A stretch of 5,768 nt of DNA from CAZYZQ01 sp964652075 (lineage in GTDB: Bacteria; Bacillota; Clostridia; Oscillospirales; Oscillospiraceae), in the NCBI GenBank assembly GCA_964652075.1, contig CAZYZQ010000118.1, positions 1 through 5,768 of the forward strand. The letters run 5' to 3'. How positions within the stretch are numbered: position 1 is the first letter of the stretch; the number at the start of each line of letters is the position of its first letter. Below the pieces are notes generated by a model, which saw only the letters and a program-made list of their open reading frames with translations, searched no databases and was not told the DNA's origin. Positions 1-3,808 of the stretch are shown here, piece after piece. The translations under genes were made by a program, and so were the position numbers.

Positions 1-79
1 GCTGGCCGGGAAAATTTTATATCTTTTCACTGTCCTCTTGACGGGTAGCGGTTCATTTTCCGGGGCTGCTGCGTTTATA

Positions 80-676
80 TTACCAGGGCAGGCCGAGCTG
101 CTCGGTTGCGGCATCGAACCACGGGGCGTCGTCTGCGCCTTCAGGCGTGCCGAAGGAGCTGGCGCCGCCCGCGGGCTGGCCCTCTGTGTCCCAGAGAAAT
201 TCTGCGCTGCCGATGGCGTCCAGATCGCCGCCGATGATGACCGTATGACGAATGCCACTCTCATCGGTGAACTCGTAGATGTACGGCGTCTCATAGTCAA
301 ACAGGTCAGTGATGTCGTCGTCATGGCCGTCCACGGTCAGATAGACGCGGCCGTCGCGGATTTCATAGAGCGTGTTGGGCGCGTCCGTGTTCACGGAGAC
401 GGAGACGCTGTCCTCTGTGCGCGTGATGCTGCCGTTGCCGAGATACAGATGGAAGTTGCCAAGCACGCCGCTTGCGGCGAGCGCGGTGACGGACAGGGCG
501 GCCACTAAAAGTGCGGCGGCGAGAATGATTGCGGGCTTCGGGATTTTACGGGTTTTCATAACGGTTGCCTCCTCGTTGGCTTGGTTGCAGCGCAGCGAGA
601 GTTCGGCACGGATGGCCTGCACCCGCTGTGCGGGCAAGCACAGGTCATCCATGAGTGCGTTGTATCTGGATTCCAT
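80..676 (-). CDS. Single-pass membrane protein, putative anti-sigma factor/sensor partner of the upstream sigma factor
   Basis: The protein has 198 residues. Residues 1-45 form a short, charged, probably cytoplasmic segment. One hydrophobic helix spans about 48-68 (AIILAAALLVAALSVTALAA). Residues 70-198 would lie outside the cell; they look beta-rich at first, then acidic and Gly/Ala-rich, ending in WFDAATEQLGLPW. The gene overlaps the sigma gene by 32 bp. In Firmicutes, a one-TM protein encoded directly after an ECF sigma factor is commonly its anti-sigma factor, so residues 1-45 would bind sigma and the outer part would sense a signal. That role is inferred from topology and position; I see no zinc-binding anti-sigma motif (HxxxCxxC). 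The start at 676 has GAGGAGG at 683-689, 6 nt upstream. A second start at Met40 (559) also has GAGGAGG, at 568-574, and would give a signal-peptide-like N-terminus. It could instead be a secreted or membrane protein of another role. Confidence 0.75.
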   Translation of the reverse strand: MESRYNALMDDLCLPAQRVQAIRAELSLRCNQANEEATVMKTRKIPKPAIILAAALLVAALSVTALAASGVLGNFHLYLGNGSITRTEDSVSVSVNTDAPNTLYEIRDGRVYLTVDGHDDDITDLFDYETPYIYEFTDESGIRHTVIIGGDLDAIGSAEFLWDTEGQPAGGASSFGTPEGADDAPWFDAATEQLGLPW

Positions 677-1130
677 GATAATCCTCCTCTGTCAGGCTGC
701 TTTGCAGTTGCTTTCGTGCCCGGTGCAGGCGCATCGAGACGCCGGAGACGGACAGGTGCAGCAGCTTGGCAATTTCTGCGAGGGTGTAGCCCTCGTAATA
801 GTGCAGGTGGATGGCGGCGCGGTAGTCGTCCGGCAGCGCCTGTACGGCGCGCCACAATTCGCCGTCCTGCGGCGCGGGGAGCGTTTCGTCCAGCGGTTGT
901 GTCCGGCGGCTTGGCGTGCGCAGCAGGTCACGGCAGAGATTGACGGCAACCTGCATAAGCCACGGCTTCTCATGGCCGCGCTTCGGCGGGTGCTGTGTCT
1001 CCAGAAGGCGCAGAAACGTCTGCTGGACAACGTCTTCCGCGTCCTGCGAAGAGCGCGTGTAGCTCAGTGCGAGCCGGTAGATGGCGTTGTGATGTGCGTC
1101 AAAGAGGAAAAGAATTTCCGATTCCTGCAT
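645..1130 (-). CDS. RNA polymerase sigma-70 family factor, ECF-like
   Basis: The protein has 161 residues and should direct RNA polymerase to a dedicated promoter set. Region 2 spans about 8-75: LFDAHHNAIYRLALSYT, then the DAEDVVQQTFLRLL core-binding helix (30-43), then the PWLMQVAVNLCRDLLR promoter -10 recognition stretch (56-71). A short linker leads to region 4 at about 92-145, with LPDDYRAAIHLHYYEGYTL followed by a helix-turn-helix, AEIAKLLHLSVSGVSMRLHR. Regions 1 and 3 are absent and the length is typical of ECF factors. I chose the start at 1130 over the upstream in-frame ATG at 1199 because AAGGAGGTG (1135-1143) sits about 6 nt before it, and because the extra 23 residues would begin beside the znu terminator and match nothing in the family. 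The stop lies inside the next gene, implying translational coupling. The ECF subgroup and regulon cannot be told from sequence reading alone. Confidence 0.93.
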   Translation of the reverse strand: MQESEILFLFDAHHNAIYRLALSYTRSSQDAEDVVQQTFLRLLETQHPPKRGHEKPWLMQVAVNLCRDLLRTPSRRTQPLDETLPAPQDGELWRAVQALPDDYRAAIHLHYYEGYTLAEIAKLLHLSVSGVSMRLHRARKQLQSSLTEEDYHGIQIQRTHG

Positions 1131-1134
1131 GGGG

Positions 1135-1143
1135 CACCTCCTT
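1135..1143 (-). promoter_or_regulatory. Ribosome binding site deciding the sigma-factor start
   Basis: On the minus strand this reads AAGGAGGTG, a near-perfect anti-Shine-Dalgarno match, with its GGAGG core 6 nt upstream of the ATG at 1130. It rules in favour of that ATG over the longer in-frame reading from 1199. Confidence 0.85.
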
Positions 1144-1199
1144 TTTGCTGGTTTTTTGAGGCCTCGCAGATTAGACGGCGCAGCGGGCCGGATATGCAC

Positions 1200-1231
1200 A
1201 AAAAATTCCGGGCGGAAGCCCGGAATTTTTT
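1200..1231 (-). terminator. Symmetric Rho-independent terminator of the znuACB operon
   Basis: A perfect inverted repeat of AAAAAATTCCGGGC against GCCCGGAATTTTTT encloses a 4-nt loop. On the minus strand the hairpin ends in six T and starts one base after the znuB stop codon (1233-1235). Because the stem is flanked by A6 and T6, it could also work on the plus strand, although no plus-strand gene converges on it here. It separates the znu operon from the sigma/anti-sigma pair, which starts 69 nt further on. Confidence 0.93.
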
Positions 1232-1232
1232 G

Positions 1233-2072
1233 CTAGGCCCGCGTTTTCCGCAGGCAGAAGGTGACGGCAAAGAAGAGGGCGAGCAGTAGCGAGATCGTCG
1301 CGCCGGCCGAGCAGCCCAGATAATAGGAGATCAGAAGACCGCCGATGGCGCACACGAGCGCGCCGAGCACGGAGAACAGATGATATTCACGCAGATTGCG
1401 CGCGACGTTGCGCGCACTTGCGGCGGGGAGCACCAGCAGGCTGTTGATGACCATAAGGCCAACCCAGCTGAGCCCCAGCGTCACGACCGCGGAGATGGCG
1501 ACGGTGAAGAGCGTCTGCGTCCACTGCGTCGGGATGCCGCGCGACGAGGCCAACTGCGGGTGGACGGCGGTCAGGAACATCCGGTTTGCCGCGACGCACC
1601 AGAGCAGGACGACCAATAGTAGGACAATGGCCAGCAGGCCGATCTCCAGCGGCGTCACGGAGAGAATGTCGCCGATCAGATAGCGGTTGAACTTCGTAAA
1701 GCTGCTGCCGTCCAGCGTCGCAATAAAGATGCCGAGCGCGACGGCGGTGCTGGAGAAGACGCCAATTACGGTGTCGGCTGCCTGATTTGTCCGGCTGCGG
1801 ACAAAGGTGAAGAGCAGCGCAAACAGTATGGACAGCGCGATCGCGCACCACATCGGCTGCACAAACCCGCACAGCACGCCGATGGCGATGCCGGTAAAGG
1901 CAGAGTGCCCGAGCGCGTCGGAGAAGAAGCTCAGACGGCCCGAGACGATCATGGTGGACAGCAGGCCGAACAGCGGCCCCATCAGCAGAACGGCCAGAAA
2001 GGCGTGCTGCATGAAGCGCATGGAGAGAAAATCGAGCGGCAGCGCGTCAAAAATGGTATAGAACAGGCTCAT
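1233..2072 (-). CDS. znuB: Metal (zinc-type) ABC transporter permease
   Basis: The protein has 279 residues and belongs to the ABC-3 family of membrane permeases (ZnuB/AdcB/MntB type), which form the transmembrane channel for Zn2+ or Mn2+ import as a dimer. It is strongly hydrophobic, with about eight membrane helices (roughly 22-44, 55-70, 73-92, 100-118, 140-161, 186-208, 231-251, 254-274). Family landmarks are the DALGHSAFTGIAIG segment (52-65), the SRGIPTQW stretch (177-184) and the LLVLPAASARNVARNL segment (212-227). The ATG at 2072 overlaps the znuC stop as ATGA, and GGGAGGTGA lies a few bases upstream inside znuC, so the two are probably translationally coupled. Length is normal for the family. 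Sequence alone cannot separate zinc from manganese permeases; zinc is inferred from the binding protein encoded two genes upstream. Confidence 0.95.
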   Translation of the reverse strand: MSLFYTIFDALPLDFLSMRFMQHAFLAVLLMGPLFGLLSTMIVSGRLSFFSDALGHSAFTGIAIGVLCGFVQPMWCAIALSILFALLFTFVRSRTNQAADTVIGVFSSTAVALGIFIATLDGSSFTKFNRYLIGDILSVTPLEIGLLAIVLLLVVLLWCVAANRMFLTAVHPQLASSRGIPTQWTQTLFTVAISAVVTLGLSWVGLMVINSLLVLPAASARNVARNLREYHLFSVLGALVCAIGGLLISYYLGCSAGATISLLLALFFAVTFCLRKTRA

Positions 2073-2830
2073 GCACGGTCACCTCCCGAAAGATGGAACG
2101 CTTTGGCGAACGCCTCGGAGTTCAGAACCTCCAGCGGCGCGCCGGTGCACAGGACGCTGCGATCGAGCAGGACAACCTGATCGGCATACTGCTCCAGTGT
2201 CGCGAAGTCGTGCGTCGTCATCAGAATGGAGAGGTCAAACTGCTTGCGGATCTTGTCCAAAAGGCGCATGAGCAGATCCTCACCCTCGACGTCAACGCCG
2301 GAGAGCGGTTCGTCGAGAATCAGGATGTTCGGCATCGGCTCGAGCGCCAGCGCCAGCAGGACGCGTTGCAGCTCGCCGCCGGAGAGCGTGCAGACGCGCT
2401 TGTCGAGCAGCGATTCGCCGTTGACCCTTGCAAGGCAGGCGCACACCTGCTCGCGCAGCGCTTTGGACGGGCGCAGGAAGGCCGGACGCTTTGCGATACA
2501 GCAGGCGAACAGGTCGAGCACGCTCATCGGGTCGCCCGGTTCGAAGCGGGGACTCTGCGGGACATAGCCGATGCGCAGCCGGTGGCTGCGGTGGTCGCCG
2601 GAGGAGAAGGAGATCGTGCCCGCATATTGCCGCTGGCCGAGAATCGACTGGATCAGCGTCGATTTACCGGCGCCGTTCGGGCCGATCAGCGCGACAATCT
2701 GGCCGCAGTGCATATGCAGGTTGACGTGGTCGAGAATCAGACTGCCGCCTGCCCGAACCGTCAGATCGGAGATGCGCAGGCAGCAGACGCTGTCGCAGCC
2801 ATTGCCGTGTCCGTGTTTGGGTGGAATCAT
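2069..2830 (-). CDS. znuC: Metal (zinc-type) ABC transporter ATP-binding protein
   Basis: The protein has 253 residues and is the cytoplasmic ATPase that powers the ZnuB channel. Every nucleotide-binding motif is present: Walker A GPNGAGKST (50-58), Q-loop Gln92 in YVPQ, signature LSGGELQRV (149-157), Walker B ILILDEP (169-175), D-loop SGVD (177-180) and switch His207 in TTHD. It should therefore be active. Its ATG at 2830 overlaps the znuA stop as ATGA, and a GGAGG lies 7 nt upstream within znuA. Its own TGA overlaps the znuB start in the same way, so the three subunits are probably made in balance. An unusual N-terminal extension (about residues 1-17) contains HGHGNGCDSVCC, with two His and three Cys before the core ABC fold starts near LRISDLTV. 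Whether this binds metal is unknown. Confidence 0.96.
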   Translation of the reverse strand: MIPPKHGHGNGCDSVCCLRISDLTVRAGGSLILDHVNLHMHCGQIVALIGPNGAGKSTLIQSILGQRQYAGTISFSSGDHRSHRLRIGYVPQSPRFEPGDPMSVLDLFACCIAKRPAFLRPSKALREQVCACLARVNGESLLDKRVCTLSGGELQRVLLALALEPMPNILILDEPLSGVDVEGEDLLMRLLDKIRKQFDLSILMTTHDFATLEQYADQVVLLDRSVLCTGAPLEVLNSEAFAKAFHLSGGDRA

Positions 2831-3714
2831 TCGTATGCCTCCGCAATGACGTCAATGTTGTGGTACATGGCTTCAAAATAGGGCGTGTCGCCCATGGCCA
2901 TGTCGAGCGCGTATACGCTGCAGCCTGTCTCGCGGGAGACGATCTGCGCCGCGGCGGTCGCGCCGTTTGTTTCGGTGAAGATGGCGGCAAGCGCGTGTTC
3001 CCGCATGAGCGTGACAATCTCCGTCAGCTCGCGGGCTGACGCCTCCGAGCCGGACTCCTCTTCGATGGCTTTCAGGATCGTCAGGTCAAAGGCCTGCGCA
3101 AAATAGGAGAAGCCGTCGTGGAAGGTCACAAGCGAACGAGAGGACAGATCTGAGAGGGCTGCCTCGCCGTATGCCTGCAATTCCTGGAGCTGTGCCTGAT
3201 AGGCGCTCGCGTTTTCAGCGAACTGCCCGGCATAGTCCGGGTAGCGCGCGGTCAGCGCGTCCGCGATGTTCTGCACCATGATCTGCGCGTTTTCAGGCGA
3301 GAGCCAGATGTGCGGGTCGTGCTCGCCGTGGTCATGCCCATCGTGCTGGTGCTCGTCGTGCGCTTCGCCGTCTGTTTCAAGCAGCGGGATGCCCACGCTG
3401 GCGTCCACGACGTCGGGGCAGAGGGCGAGCGCGTCGTCCATAAAGTCCTCCAGACCGACGCCGGAGAGAATCACGAGGTCGGCGCGCTCGAGAATTTTCA
3501 TCTGCGAGACGGAGAGCGAATAGTCGTGCAGGCACGAGACAGAGTCGTTTACAATGCGTGAGACGGTGATATCCGTCCCGGCACAGACGGCCTCTGCAAA
3601 CTGCGCGACCGGATAGGTCGTCGCGGCGATCTCCGGCCCCTCGGACGCTGGCACCTGCGCGCAGGCCGTGAGCAGCAGGCAGAGGAAAAGTGTCAAAATA
3701 ATGAGCTTTTTCAA
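2827..3714 (-). CDS. znuA: Zinc-type ABC transporter substrate-binding lipoprotein
   Basis: The protein has 295 residues in the cluster 9 solute-binding family (ZnuA/AdcA/TroA). A signal peptide ends in lipobox LTAC (15-18), so Cys18 would be lipidated and the protein anchored outside the membrane, where it captures metal for ZnuB. The expected ligands are His63 (CLHDYSLS), His135 (HDPHIWLSP), His199 (VTFHDGFSYF) and Asp271 (YALDMAMG). Three His plus Asp is typical of zinc-type members, whereas manganese-type members usually have Glu at the third position. A His/Asp/Glu-rich loop (residues 118-135, seven His) before the second ligand is another zinc-type mark. The start is TTG at 3714: it alone precedes the complete signal peptide (the next Met is residue 72), and AAAGGAG lies 7 nt upstream. 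It is the first gene of the znuACB operon, directly after its promoter. Zinc is likely; another divalent metal is possible. Confidence 0.95.
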   Translation of the reverse strand: MKKLIILTLFLCLLLTACAQVPASEGPEIAATTYPVAQFAEAVCAGTDITVSRIVNDSVSCLHDYSLSVSQMKILERADLVILSGVGLEDFMDDALALCPDVVDASVGIPLLETDGEAHDEHQHDGHDHGEHDPHIWLSPENAQIMVQNIADALTARYPDYAGQFAENASAYQAQLQELQAYGEAALSDLSSRSLVTFHDGFSYFAQAFDLTILKAIEEESGSEASARELTEIVTLMREHALAAIFTETNGATAAAQIVSRETGCSVYALDMAMGDTPYFEAMYHNIDVIAEAYE

Positions 3715-3721
3715 GGGAATG

Positions 3722-3728
3722 CTCCTTT
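3722..3728 (-). promoter_or_regulatory. Ribosome binding site for the TTG start of znuA
   Basis: On the minus strand this reads AAAGGAG, 7 nt before the TTG at 3714. It is the main support for a non-ATG start in this gene. Confidence 0.8.
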
Positions 3729-3734
3729 GGAGAG

Positions 3735-3764
3735 GTTATAATACTATTGTAGCAAAGCTGTCAA
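3735..3764 (-). promoter_or_regulatory. SigA-type promoter of znuACB
   Basis: On the minus strand a perfect -35 box, TTGACA (3759-3764), is followed after 18 nt by TATAAC (3735-3740), five of six matches to the -10 consensus. Transcription would start near 3726-3729, leaving a very short leader of about 12-15 nt before the TTG codon. There is thus no room for a riboswitch, and control is more likely through a repressor binding at the promoter. Confidence 0.8.
3737..3751 (-). promoter_or_regulatory. Candidate metalloregulator operator (7-1-7 inverted repeat)
   Basis: On the minus strand TACAATA-G-TATTATA is a 15-bp inverted repeat with six of seven paired positions matching. It lies between the -35 and -10 boxes and covers most of the -10. 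Fur-family regulators (Zur, PerR, Fur) bind AT-rich 7-1-7 repeats of this size, and Zur is the usual regulator of znuACB operons. The arms do not match the B. subtilis Zur or PerR consensus exactly, and no regulator gene is visible here, so the assignment is tentative. Part of the AT-richness is simply the -10 element. Confidence 0.4.
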
Positions 3765-3772
3765 GCGGCAGG

Positions 3773-3799
3773 AAAAACCCCCGGCCGGTCGGCCGGGGG
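3773..3799 (-). terminator. Rho-independent terminator of the hydratase gene
   Basis: CCCCCGGCCG (3778-3787) pairs with CGGCCGGGGG (3790-3799), a 10-bp all-GC stem. On the minus strand it is followed by five T (3773-3777). It starts 9 nt after the hydratase stop codon and ends only 8 nt before the znuA -35 box, so it insulates the importer operon from upstream transcription. Confidence 0.92.
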
Positions 3800-3808
3800 C
3801 GCGGCAGG

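Noticed and set aside
6..63. Loose inverted repeat (CCGGGAAAAT at 6-15 against ATTTTCCGG at 55-63) after the sensor gene
   Set aside because: The arms are short, imperfect and separated by about 39 nt, with no T-run after the hairpin within the window. It is not a convincing terminator.
1159..1166. GAGGCCTC palindrome upstream of the sigma gene
   Set aside because: An 8-bp perfect palindrome without loop or flanking symmetry is expected by chance in GC-rich DNA.
1131..1199. Upstream in-frame ATG at 1199 as the sigma start
   Set aside because: It lies next to the terminator with no ribosome binding site, and would add 23 basic residues not seen in ECF factors. The ATG at 1130 has a near-perfect AAGGAGGTG.
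372..1289. Plus-strand open frame opposite the sigma and sensor genes
   Set aside because: It runs through the znu terminator hairpin and is antisense to two supported genes. The translated sequence has no coherent domain.
2093..2881. Plus-strand open frame opposite znuC
   Set aside because: It is fully antisense to an ABC ATPase with all motifs intact. It has no ribosome binding site or family resemblance.
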